A program made the position numbers and the translations under genes. A model generated the notes under the pieces. That model was not told the origin of the DNA, did no database searches, and saw only the letters and a list, made by a program, of their open reading frames with translations. Below are positions 8,218 through 14,661 of a stretch of 64,000 bases of DNA, in pieces; the first letter of the stretch is position 1; every line of letters starts with the position of its first letter. This stretch comes from Oscillibacter sp. ER4 (GTDB taxonomy: Bacteria; Bacillota; Clostridia; Oscillospirales; Oscillospiraceae), in contig NZ_JPJG01000018.1 of the NCBI RefSeq assembly GCF_000765235.1, forward strand, positions 17,856 through 81,855, read 5' to 3'.

Positions 8218-8526
8218 TTGTTTACAGGAACAATTATCCGAACAACCGGGAGAGAACTCCGTTATTTCGTCCAACAACTCTTTTGCTTTTTGTACTCCTT
8301 GCGGGTCAAAGGAATAATGCGTCCATTTGCCCTCTTTACGTCCCCGGACAATTCCTGCGTCGCAAAGTATTTTCATGTGATGTGATAGCGTCGGCTGCCC
8401 TATATGCAACTCGTCAAGCAATTCGCAAGCGCATTTTTCCCCGCCTTTGAGTAGCCCTAAAATCGTTAATCTATTCGCATCGCAAAAGGACTTGAAAATC
8501 CTTGCGCGTTTCTCATTCTCTGTCAA
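8215..8526 (-). CDS. arsR: ArsR/SmtB-family repressor
   Basis: About 103 residues with a winged HTH: FCDANRLTILGLL, then a CACELL metal-site helix, QPTLSHHMKIL as recognition helix and the wing KEGKWTHY. Cysteines in GEKCACELL and in the tail DNCSCKQ could bind arsenite or another thiophilic ion. The TTG at 8526 is preferred because AAGGAGGTG ends about 7 bases upstream; the GTG at 8535 lies inside that site. A consensus promoter precedes it at 8550-8578. It probably represses itself and the permease/thioredoxin genes. Confidence 0.88.
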   Translation of the reverse strand: MTENEKRARIFKSFCDANRLTILGLLKGGEKCACELLDELHIGQPTLSHHMKILCDAGIVRGRKEGKWTHYSFDPQGVQKAKELLDEITEFSPGCSDNCSCKQ

Positions 8527-8549
8527 GCAATTCACCTCCTTGCTCTTGT

Positions 8550-8578
8550 ATTATACCCATCATATCGAAGTTTGTCAA
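8550..8578 (-). promoter_or_regulatory. Consensus promoter of the arsR cassette
   Basis: On the minus strand TTGACA (8578-8573) and TATAAT (8555-8550) are separated by exactly 17 bases. This perfect consensus fits a gene that must be held down by a repressor. The GACAAA half-site at the -35 resembles half of the 8153-8170 palindrome. Confidence 0.8.
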
Positions 8579-8585
8579 TGCGTTT

Positions 8586-8615
8586 TTGGAAAGTTTACAA
8601 CCGCTTTTGTATAAT
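8586..8615 (+). promoter_or_regulatory. Promoter of the XRE regulator
   Basis: TTGGAA (8586-8591) and TATAAT (8610-8615) are separated by 18 bases. The promoter is divergent from and close to the arsR promoter. Confidence 0.6.
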
Positions 8616-8698
8616 CGGCATTATTTAAGCTAACACTATGAACTGTGTAGACATATTCAAAAAGAAAGGAACAGTAAAATGTAGTTGGGTGAATTATT

Positions 8699-9052
8699 AT
8701 GGCAAAAAGACCAGTACCTTTGTATGACTTTGCAGCTTTCGGGCAAGCCATAAAAGCAGCGCGGACAGGCAGAAATGAAAGCCGCAAGAAAGTAAGCGAC
8801 GAAATGAACATTTCCCCTTGCTACCTTGCGAATATTGAAAACAAAGGGCAACAGCCAAGCCTGCAAATCTTTTATGAGCTTGTAACCCGTTATGACATAT
8901 CCGTAGACCAATTCTTTTTCCCGGATAAGACAGCGGAAAAATCGACGCAAAGGCGGCAGCTCGACACGCTGCTTGACAGCATGAGCGATAAGGGCATACG
9001 GATTGTTACCGCAACAGCGAAAGAAATTGCAGAAGTCGAAAACGAAAACTGA
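8699..9052 (+). CDS. XRE-family helix-turn-helix regulator
   Basis: The 117-residue protein has an N-terminal Cro/CI-type HTH (about residues 12-68): AIKAARTGRNESRKKVSDEMNI, then SPCYLANIENKGQQPS as recognition region. A short C-terminal helix follows. Proteins of this kind sit upstream of mobilization genes in many Firmicutes elements. It is followed by a terminator and the candidate oriT. It probably controls element maintenance or mobilization genes; no target is shown. Confidence 0.8.
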   Translation: MAKRPVPLYDFAAFGQAIKAARTGRNESRKKVSDEMNISPCYLANIENKGQQPSLQIFYELVTRYDISVDQFFFPDKTAEKSTQRRQLDTLLDSMSDKGIRIVTATAKEIAEVENEN

Positions 9053-9065
9053 ATAGGCTTAGGAA

Positions 9066-9105
9066 GCGTTGTAATCTTTTTGAGATTGCAGCGTTTTTCT
9101 TTTGC
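9066..9105 (+). terminator. Terminator after the XRE gene
   Basis: A stem of about 11 pairs including G-U pairs (9066-9077 with 9083-9094) is followed by a T-rich run. Confidence 0.7.
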
Positions 9106-9172
9106 GTAAGTTTGGCAAAACGGGGCTTTCCGTTGTAGTAGGGAATAAGGAAAAACTTTCATAGCAAGCATA

Positions 9173-9255
9173 GGAAGCGGGTACCCACTTCCGTATTTTC
9201 GCCCTCCTGCGCTGCGGCGCGTCGGTTGAAAATTGCTTGTTGGGAAGTGTCCCAA
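9173..9255. other. Candidate origin of transfer (oriT)
   Basis: Two palindromes precede mobC. The first is a 20-base sequence at 9173-9192, GGAAGCGGGTACCCACTTCC, with a single mismatched pair. The second is TTGGGA-AGTG-TCCCAA at 9240-9255. MOBP elements usually carry their nic region just upstream of mobC-mobA, and no other gene-free stretch lies near the relaxase. The assignment rests on position and symmetry, not on a recognised nic sequence. Confidence 0.5.
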
Positions 9256-9282
9256 ACCCTCGGAACGGAAAGGAGCGAAAGC

Positions 9283-9612
9283 ATGGACGGGCGCAAAAGG
9301 ACGGTACAAATCAAATTCAGAGTAACGGAAGCAGAACGGGATTTAATTCTTGAAAAAATGAAGCTCATACCCACCCGGAACATGGCGGCATATCTTAGGA
9401 AGATTGCCATTGACGGGTACATCATTCAAGTAGACCATAGCGACATTAAGGCAATGACAGCGGAAATACAGAAAATCGGTGTCAACGTCAATCAGATTGC
9501 AAAGCGTGTCAACGCGACGGGCAGCGTCTACCAAGAGGACATAGAGGAAATAAAGGGGGTGCTTGCGGAGATATGGCGGTTACAAAGATTAAGCCTGTTA
9601 AAAGCACGTTGA
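9283..9612 (+). CDS. mobC: MobC-like relaxosome accessory protein
   Basis: The 109-residue protein has an N-terminal ribbon-helix-helix-like segment (RTVQIKFRVTEAERDLI) and the family block IGVNVNQIAKRVNATGSV. MobC proteins bind oriT and help the relaxase nick. The ATG at 9283 is used because GGAAAGGAG lies upstream; the longer open frame to 9226 runs into the palindrome. It overlaps the relaxase start by 40 bases, so the two are translationally coupled. Confidence 0.88.
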   Translation: MDGRKRTVQIKFRVTEAERDLILEKMKLIPTRNMAAYLRKIAIDGYIIQVDHSDIKAMTAEIQKIGVNVNQIAKRVNATGSVYQEDIEEIKGVLAEIWRLQRLSLLKAR

Positions 9613-10922
9613 GCAAAGCCCTTGACTATATCCAAAATCCAGATAAGACGGACGGGAAAATGCTTGTGTCCTCTTTCGGCTGCGCCTATGAAACGGCAGA
9701 CATTGAGTTTGAATATACCCTGTCGCAAGCTCTCCAAAAGGGCAACAATTTAGCCTTTCATTTGATACAGTCCTTTGAGCCGGGGGAAGTGGATTATGAA
9801 ACCGCCCACAAAATCGGGCAGCAGCTTGCCGACGCAGTAACCAAAGGGCAGCATGAATATGTCTTGACGACGCACATTGACAAAGGACACGTTCATAACC
9901 ACATTATTTTCTGCGCGGTCAATTTCGTAGACCACCACAAATACAATTCCAATAAGCGCAGCTATTACGGCATACGGAACATGAGCGACAAGCTGTGCCG
10001 GGAAAATGGATTGTCTGTTGTCGTTCCCGGCAAAGGGAGTAAGGGAAAGAGCTATGCAGAGTATCAGGCAGAGAAAACGGGAACCAGTTGGAAAGGCAAG
10101 CTGAAAATTGCCGTTGACGCACTCATTCCCCAAGTATCAAGTTTTGAGGAACTACTACAACGGCTGCAAGCAGCGGGCTATGAGATAAAACCGGGGAAAT
10201 ATGTATCGTGCCGCGCTCCGGGGCAGGAACGGTTTACCCGCCTTAAAACCCTCGGCGCAGATTATACAGAGGAAGCCATAAGGGAACGGATAAGCGGCAA
10301 ACGCGCCCGCGCCGGGAAAGCTCCACGCGCAGATCGGGGCGGCGTCAGTCTGCTTATTGATATTGAGAACAGTATCAAAGCAGCGCAGAGCAAAGGTTAT
10401 GAACAATGGGCGAAAATCCATAATCTGAAACAGGCAGCTAAGACCATGAATTTCTTGACGGAACATAAGATTGAACAGTATGCGGATTTAACGGCAAGGA
10501 TAGCGGAAATCCAGACAGAGAGCGAACAGGCCGCAGACGCATTGAAGAACGTCGAAAAGCGTCTTACGGATATGGCGGTCTTTATCAAGAATATTTCCAC
10601 CTACCAAAAGACAAAACCTGTTTATGACGCATACCGTAAGGCAAAGAATAAAGAGAAATACCGCGCCGCACATGAGCGCGATATTATCCTCCATGAAGCC
10701 GCTGCAAGGGCTATGAAAGCGGCGGGCGTTACCAAGTTCCCCAACCTCGCTGCGCTGCAATCAGAGTATGAAGCCCTCCAAGCGCAGAAAGAAGCCCTTT
10801 ACGCCGACTATGGCAAGCTCAAAAAGCAAGTCCGGGAATACGACGTTATCAAGCAGAACATTGACAGTATTTTAAGACAGGACAGAGAGCCGGAACGGGG
10901 CAAGGAAACAGAGCGCGGATAA
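9573..10922 (+). CDS. mobA: MOBP-type relaxase (MobA/VirD2 family)
   Basis: The 449-residue relaxase nicks oriT and leads the strand into a recipient. The metal-binding histidines are H101, H106, H108 and H110 in HIDKGHVHNH. The nucleophile is probably Y19 in the N-terminal LDYIQNPDKT segment. The C-terminal half (about 290-440) is predicted coiled coil. It overlaps mobC. No coupling protein or mating-pair genes follow, which makes the element mobilizable rather than self-transmissible. Confidence 0.93.
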   Translation: MAVTKIKPVKSTLSKALDYIQNPDKTDGKMLVSSFGCAYETADIEFEYTLSQALQKGNNLAFHLIQSFEPGEVDYETAHKIGQQLADAVTKGQHEYVLTTHIDKGHVHNHIIFCAVNFVDHHKYNSNKRSYYGIRNMSDKLCRENGLSVVVPGKGSKGKSYAEYQAEKTGTSWKGKLKIAVDALIPQVSSFEELLQRLQAAGYEIKPGKYVSCRAPGQERFTRLKTLGADYTEEAIRERISGKRARAGKAPRADRGGVSLLIDIENSIKAAQSKGYEQWAKIHNLKQAAKTMNFLTEHKIEQYADLTARIAEIQTESEQAADALKNVEKRLTDMAVFIKNISTYQKTKPVYDAYRKAKNKEKYRAAHERDIILHEAAARAMKAAGVTKFPNLAALQSEYEALQAQKEALYADYGKLKKQVREYDVIKQNIDSILRQDREPERGKETERG

Positions 10923-10957
10923 ATTATGTTTTGCACAATCATAAGATATTTCTGATA

Positions 10958-10986
10958 TTGATTTATTAGTTCATATAGTGTATACT
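10958..10986 (+). promoter_or_regulatory. Promoter of the leader peptide/secreted-protein unit
   Basis: TTGATT (10958-10963) and TATACT (10981-10986) are separated by 17 bases, about 50 bases before the leader ATG. Confidence 0.65.
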
Positions 10987-11038
10987 GTGAGTACATACAA
11001 ATAAGATTTAGAAAACGAATTGAGAGAGGTGGTAAACG

Positions 11039-11107
11039 ATGATTAAAGTATTATATCCGTCATGTGATTTTATGCGCAAATCGAGTTGCCGCCACTTTCA
11101 GTTTTAG
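11039..11107 (+). CDS. Short leader peptide (22 residues)
   Basis: An ATG at 11039 with GAGAGAGGTGG just upstream opens a 22-codon frame, MIKVLYPSCDFMRKSSCRHF plus QF, ending at TAG 11105-11107. A strong terminator hairpin follows 26 bases later. Promoter, short translated frame and hairpin together have the layout of translation-controlled attenuators found upstream of ribosome-targeting antibiotic resistance genes. No such gene follows here. The peptide itself could alternatively be a small secreted or modified peptide, but no export signal is visible. Confidence 0.55.
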   Translation: MIKVLYPSCDFMRKSSCRHFQF

Positions 11108-11133
11108 AGGCAAAGAATTAAAACCGTAAGTAT

Positions 11134-11180
11134 AGCGCATAATCCAGAGAAATTATTATTGGATTATGCGCTTTATTTTT
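11134..11180 (+). promoter_or_regulatory. Attenuator hairpin
   Basis: Perfect 13-base arms, AGCGCATAATCCA (11134-11146) and its complement (11160-11172), are followed by TTATTTTTT. Placed between the leader frame and the secreted-protein gene, it should stop most transcripts unless ribosome position on the leader changes the folding. Confidence 0.7.
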
Positions 11181-11222
11181 TGGGAACAAATTTATGGACA
11201 GTTAAAGAAAGGACGTATTACT

Positions 11223-11936
11223 ATGAAAAAAATTATAAGTATTCTTTTGGCACTCTCTATGCTTTTCTCGTTAAATACAGTAGCTTTTGCAGCAGAAAGC
11301 GGTACAACAGATGAACTGCAAATTGTTGAAGAAAATGGAACAAGAACAGTTTCTCTTAATGATGGTGAATTGACATATATTGTTACATATGATACAGTAA
11401 ACAATACAATTTGTGTTGCTCAAAAAGATAATAATACTGGTCTTGTTGAGTATGGCACTGTAGAATCTACGGAGATAACTGAAAATTCACTCGTAAGTGC
11501 TCGTTCAAAAATTCATCAAGATACTTTTTGTAATTACGAGTATGATATTTATACTGGAAGTCCAAATGAATGGAATTTAGAACGCCCTAAAGAAACTGGC
11601 TCTGGACAAAATTATTTTATGGTGTACGAAAATTCCTCGAATAGCAGTCAGTTAGATAGCTGGTTTAATGCTGTCAACTCATTAAATGACAAGGAATGGC
11701 AAGCAGTTTCAAGCTACGGTGTCGCTTTAGTCACAAGTGCCGCAGCAGGCTTTATTTCTGGTATGGCAGTTGCAAGTGGTGGAATTTTAACACCGGGAGC
11801 GATTACAGCAATCGTAGCAGCGACAGGCGCTACAGGTACAGCGGCAGTATTGCTTACCCAAGTTGGTACACAATGTAATGTTTGTTTAAGAGCATATTGG
11901 AATGTGTATAATGCTACAGATAATATGCATTTCTAA
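11223..11936 (+). CDS. Secreted protein with glycine-rich hydrophobic C-terminal segment; possible large bacteriocin
   Basis: A 237-residue protein starts at ATG 11223 behind GAAAGGACG. It has a clear Sec signal peptide, with MKK, the hydrophobic stretch IISILLALSMLFSLNTVAFA and a cut near AFA-AES. The middle is acidic, Asn/Ser-rich and probably beta-rich. Residues about 160-215 form a glycine/alanine-rich hydrophobic segment (ALVTSAAAGF, GMAVASGGIL, ATGATGTAAV) that could insert in membranes. Cysteines sit in FCNYEYD and CNVCLRAYW. The layout resembles geobacillin-26-like secreted proteins, and a small membrane protein follows. Base composition is much more AT-rich than the host genes. A bacteriocin role is a hypothesis. 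Confidence 0.6.
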   Translation: MKKIISILLALSMLFSLNTVAFAAESGTTDELQIVEENGTRTVSLNDGELTYIVTYDTVNNTICVAQKDNNTGLVEYGTVESTEITENSLVSARSKIHQDTFCNYEYDIYTGSPNEWNLERPKETGSGQNYFMVYENSSNSSQLDSWFNAVNSLNDKEWQAVSSYGVALVTSAAAGFISGMAVASGGILTPGAITAIVAATGATGTAAVLLTQVGTQCNVCLRAYWNVYNATDNMHF

Positions 11937-11952
11937 ATACAGGAGGGAAATA

Positions 11953-12135
11953 ATGAAGTACATGGTAAAAGGAATTGTTTGGATAGTACTTATTACCATT
12001 GGTTTGCTTTTGGGTCCACCATTGCTTATAGGATTTGTTTGGTGGAAAGTCCTTATTTTTGGTATTGCTTGTTATCTAATTGGACATGGCGCATATAAAC
12101 TGTTTAGAGTGATTGACAAACACTATAATACTTAA
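11953..12135 (+). CDS. Small two-helix membrane protein, candidate immunity partner
   Basis: The 60-residue protein has two hydrophobic segments, about residues 6-27 (IVWIVLITIGLLLGPPLLIG) and 30-46 (WKVLIFGIACYLIGHGA), and a basic C-terminal tail. It lies 16 bases after the secreted-protein gene with its own AGGAGGG, and the two share a terminator. Small membrane proteins directly after a bacteriocin gene often give self-protection; that is the inferred role. No family is recognised. Confidence 0.6.
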   Translation: MKYMVKGIVWIVLITIGLLLGPPLLIGFVWWKVLIFGIACYLIGHGAYKLFRVIDKHYNT

Positions 12136-12147
12136 CTCCTATAACAA

Positions 12148-12199
12148 CAAAAAGCCGGGACGCAGACAGTCGGTAAAGACTATCTGCGCCCCGGTTTTC
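12148..12199. terminator. Terminator after the secreted-protein unit
   Basis: A long hairpin with stems around GCAGA-AGTC/GACT-TCTGC and CCGGG/CCCGG is flanked by A and T runs. Confidence 0.8.
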
Positions 12200-12320
12200 T
12201 TATGGGTGCTGTTTTGAAATGTTACGCAATAGAACGCCATTTTAAGGGGAAAAGGTATCAAGTATCGCCTAAGTGGTTTTCACGCTCGGAAAACCATATA
12301 AATCCAGGCTGTTTTTGCCC
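12200..12320. other. Short gap without a gene
   Basis: Nothing is recognised here beyond the downstream flank of the two convergent genes. Confidence 0.4.
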
Positions 12321-12686
12321 TTACTGCGTAACAAGAGTACGCTTTTTTCTCATGCGCTCGGCTGCCTGTCTACGGGTAATGCGTTTCCGGCAGTCCGGGC
12401 AGTATTTGACGCTGTTCGACTTTGAAGCAAAGAACGCGCCGCACTCGGTACAACGCTTTTTATCCTCGGTCTTGAAAAGCTCCGCGTAGAGCAGCTTATC
12501 AATGGGAAGTACAGCAGTCAGAAACCATTTGCAAAGAAGCGAATAGGAAATAAGCTGCGGGCAGACACATTCCTCTCCGTCGTCAAGCAAAATGCAGTTT
12601 CCGCTATCGCAGTTGCAGCATTCCCGTTTTACAAGGCTGTTGACTTTCCGGCTTTGGGGCGGCGAAAGCCGCTTTAGCCCGGTCAT
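12321..12686 (-). CDS. Cysteine-rich VLP-type mobile-element protein
   Basis: The 121-residue protein carries many cysteines (CCNCDSGNC, CVCPQL) and the family signature CKWFLTAVLPIDKLLY. A C-terminal zinc-ribbon-like CTEC...YCPDC is followed by a basic stretch RRQAAERMRKKR. It matches the cysteine-rich VLP family found only in conjugative and mobilizable elements of Firmicutes. The first codons overlap the end of the upstream gene by 4 bases. Function is unknown; the basic tail suggests nucleic acid binding. Confidence 0.8.
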   Translation of the reverse strand: MTGLKRLSPPQSRKVNSLVKRECCNCDSGNCILLDDGEECVCPQLISYSLLCKWFLTAVLPIDKLLYAELFKTEDKKRCTECGAFFASKSNSVKYCPDCRKRITRRQAAERMRKKRTLVTQ

Positions 12687-12895
12687 ACTTCATCAGCGGC
12701 GAAAATAGCAAGCTCCGCATACTCGTTTTCCGTCAGCCCGTCCACTTTGGAAAGGGTGCGCTTTGCCAATTCCCGCATATCTCCGTCCATATACGGCATG
12801 GCGGCGTTGATGTTTTCCATAACCTCACGCTTGCCGCCCTCGCTGTAAATGCTCATAAGGTTTGTTTCCTCAACGGTAAATCTATTCATGCTCAT
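12683..12895 (-). CDS. Transposon-transfer assisting family protein
   Basis: A 70-residue protein opening with NRFTVEETNLMSIY and closing with LTENEYAELAIF, as in the small TTRAP-type family of conjugative transposons. It is tightly coupled to its neighbours, with 4-base overlaps at both ends. No catalytic residues are visible. A helper role in element transfer is the family's presumed function. Confidence 0.75.
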   Translation of the reverse strand: MSMNRFTVEETNLMSIYSEGGKREVMENINAAMPYMDGDMRELAKRTLSKVDGLTENEYAELAIFAADEV

Positions 12896-13776
12896 ACCTC
12901 CATTTCATGATTTTTCGATTTTGCCGCCGCCTTTTTCGGGGTGGTCTTTGCTTTGTCTGCTTCAAGCTGCGCCCGAAGAGAGGGGCGGGGCTTCTTTATG
13001 CTCCTGTCCCTGTTCTCGTCTTTGCTTATCAGCGCATACACGCCATGCTTGCCCTCCATAGCGGAGAACGAAAGGCTCTTATACGGCAGCATGGAAAACA
13101 GGCGATCCATGTCCTTATCCGTTGCAAGCCGGAGAAAATACGGGGAAAGCTCTGCGGAAAAATGGCTTTTGTCCGGGCTGTTCGGCTTATCGAATTTCTT
13201 CATTTCCTCCACCACGCGGTGGGCTTCCGTTTCAATCCGGCAGTCATGCAACGCGGCGATATGCTCCTTGAAGTCCCCCGGCCTGTGCTGCTTGCGGCTG
13301 TGCTGCTGCTCCCGCAACAAGGCTTTCAGTGCTTCCAGGTCGTTGGGCTGTGCTTCAAAGCGTTCAAACTTCCCAAGCTGCGGGTCTGGGTTCCCGTCAA
13401 AATACTGTCCGGCGGGCTGTGAGCGTTCCCCATGCTCATAAATCAAAGTATAGTTGTCGGCGAGTATGGATTTTTCGGCTACATCCCGGAAATGCTGCGG
13501 GTAGTCAAGTTCATAGAGGTTGCCTTTGAGCTTTCCGCGCTCTGTGCCTGTCAGTTCCACCGCATAGGCAAGGATTTTGTCACGGGTCTGTTCGCCGTAG
13601 AATCTCCATGTATTGTGCTGCCTTGTGTCCTTTAGGAAAACGTCGCGTTCCCGGACGCAGCAAGTCCCGGACGGGCGGGAGAACCACAAGAGCCGTTTAT
13701 CCTCGGCGACGGGTCTTGCCGCCGCTTCCAGTAAAATCCGTTTATCTATAGAAACGCGATTTTGAGGGTTTAGGTA
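12892..13776 (-). pseudogene. Element accessory protein, apparently the C-terminal part of a longer gene
   Basis: The open frame starts right after a TGA at 13779-13777 and encodes about 294 residues, but no ATG/GTG start with a ribosome binding site exists near the beginning. The first candidate is a bare TTG at 13689. Coding character extends upstream of it, through RVSIDKRILLEAAARPVAED. The body has aromatic-rich strands (TWRFYGEQTRDK, YTLIYEHGER), a KSLSFSAMEGKHGVYAL segment and a basic Lys/Ala tail. The tail ends like other accessory proteins upstream of the TTRAP and VLP genes. A deletion that removed the 5' end is the simplest explanation. Function is unknown. Confidence 0.6.
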
Positions 13777-13827
13777 TCAATCCCTTATCCGCTGAAAACC
13801 GCGTCCGCAAAGCCGCGTAAATCAAGG

Positions 13828-13869
13828 GCTTTTTCATGCCTACTGCGTAACAAAGGGCATGAAAAAAGC
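13828..13869. terminator. Terminator after the 13922-14284 gene
   Basis: GCTTTTTCATGCC (13828-13840) pairs with GGCATGAAAAAAGC (13856-13869). On the minus strand it ends the small gene at the element's right end. Confidence 0.7.
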
Positions 13870-13921
13870 GGCGTTCCTGTTCTTCCTTGTGGGAAGTGAG
13901 AAACGCCGCCTGTGCGGTGCG

Positions 13922-14284
13922 TTATTCTGCTTCTTCGGCTATGAGGTCTTGTATGACTTCGCCAAAGTCTGCCGTAAAGGAAAAAATGAAGTATTCCAAA
14001 ACGGCGGGGTCTGCGTCCATAGGCTCGGCTTCCTCGGAAAAGGGCAAGCCCATAAGCCCATAGAGCATTTTTATGATTTTGAACAGCTTCCCCCGGTCGG
14101 CGGGGGTGTTCATGGTAACAAGTACGTCGGTCAAGCGGTTTACGGTTTCCATGTCGCCGCCTGTCGTTACCCATACCATTTCTGCGAATGGCTGCGTGAT
14201 TGCTCCGGTTACAAGGTTTACCTTATCCTTGCTGATTTCGCCGGACGGGAGTATAATACCCTTGTCTAAAAGTACGTTTTTCAT
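13922..14284 (-). CDS. Hypothetical protein at the right end of the element
   Basis: The 120-residue acidic protein is not recognised. It starts at ATG 14284 behind AGGAGGACGAC. The middle is helical with GKLFKIIKMLYGLMG, and the last 30 residues are hydrophobic-acidic (YFIFSFTADFGEVIQDL). It is the gene closest to the right attachment site and reads away from it. Its promoter region overlaps the AAATGGTGCCC repeats, so integrase binding could affect its expression. Confidence 0.6.
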   Translation of the reverse strand: MKNVLLDKGIILPSGEISKDKVNLVTGAITQPFAEMVWVTTGGDMETVNRLTDVLVTMNTPADRGKLFKIIKMLYGLMGLPFSEEAEPMDADPAVLEYFIFSFTADFGEVIQDLIAEEAE

Positions 14285-14300
14285 GTCGTCCTCCTATAAT

Positions 14301-14341
14301 TTGTGGTGCCAAAATGGTGCCCGGTCTTACAAAATCATCTT
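14301..14341. repeat. Right-end integrase binding region
   Basis: TTGTGGTGCCA (14301-14311) and AAATGGTGCCC (14312-14322) repeat the tandem 11-base units of the left end in the same orientation. AAAATCATCTT (14331-14341) is the inverted partner of 3371-3381. Confidence 0.65.
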
Positions 14342-14458
14342 ATACGGAGATATGGCAAGATAAATGACGATATGCAGAAAACCTTGATTTTAAGCCATTT
14401 TCGCGAGGTTTTATAAACACTTGCGCGGGCTTATAAGAAGATTTCCGTCTATCAAATC

Positions 14459-14593
14459 AATAAAAAATACTGCCGCGCGAAGCTCGGGCGCGAGGCCGTC
14501 CAGCTTCCCTCCACCTCGCCGGCCAACGCCAGATGGACGAAGGAAAAGCTTGTCGAGGCCTGGGGCGCGGCACTGAAGCCGTATCTTCATTGA
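14459..14593 (+). pseudogene. DNA-deoxyinosine glycosylase, 3' part
   Basis: The frame ending at TGA 14591-14593 encodes YCRAKLGREAVQLPSTSPAN and then an ARWTKEKLVEAW helix ending in KPYLH. LPSTSPAN is the conserved C-terminal motif of the UDG/Mug superfamily (compare the LPSPSGR-like loop that contacts DNA). It is the missing end of the gene at 2972-3349. As it stands it has no start. Confidence 0.9.
14460..14469. repeat. Right attachment core (attR)
   Basis: This is the second copy of ATAAAAAATA. Replacing the left TAG junction by this copy gives codons TAT AAA AAA TAC, which restores the glycosylase frame. Confidence 0.85.
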
Positions 14594-14600
14594 CGCGGCG

Positions 14601-14629
14601 TTGACAAAGAAAGGCAAATAGTTTATGAT
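14601..14629 (+). promoter_or_regulatory. Promoter of the MATE exporter gene
   Basis: TTGACA (14601-14606) and TATGAT (14624-14629) are separated by 17 bases, 32 bases before the ATG. Confidence 0.75.
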
Positions 14630-14661
14630 ACAGGCTCAATCGATACGAGGAGTGTGGAACC

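Larger units (their letters stand above)
3339..14469. mobile_element. Integrative mobilizable element (about 11.1 kb) inserted in a DNA glycosylase gene
   Basis: The element is bounded by a 10-bp direct repeat, ATAAAAAATA, at 3339-3348 and 14460-14469, and it splits a glycosylase reading frame. It encodes a tyrosine integrase and a small HTH protein at the left end, Tn916-type regulators, MobC and a MOBP relaxase, and accessory transfer genes. No type IV secretion ATPase, coupling protein or VirB-like genes are present, so it should depend on a helper for conjugation. Cargo is an arsR/permease/thioredoxin cassette and a secreted protein with a small membrane partner. Base composition is more AT-rich than the flanks, consistent with recent acquisition. 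Confidence 0.9.

Noticed and set aside
11039..11107. Calling the 22-residue peptide a lantibiotic or AgrD-type signal
   Set aside because: No modification enzyme, leader cleavage motif or AgrB is nearby, while the following terminator hairpin fits an attenuator leader.
12907..13441. Plus-strand frames over the element accessory genes
   Set aside because: They overlap the coupled minus-strand genes with element-type accessory proteins and have no ribosome binding sites.
3339..14469. Calling the element a self-transmissible ICE
   Set aside because: No coupling protein, VirB4-like ATPase, peptidoglycan hydrolase or channel genes were found; only mobilization genes are present.
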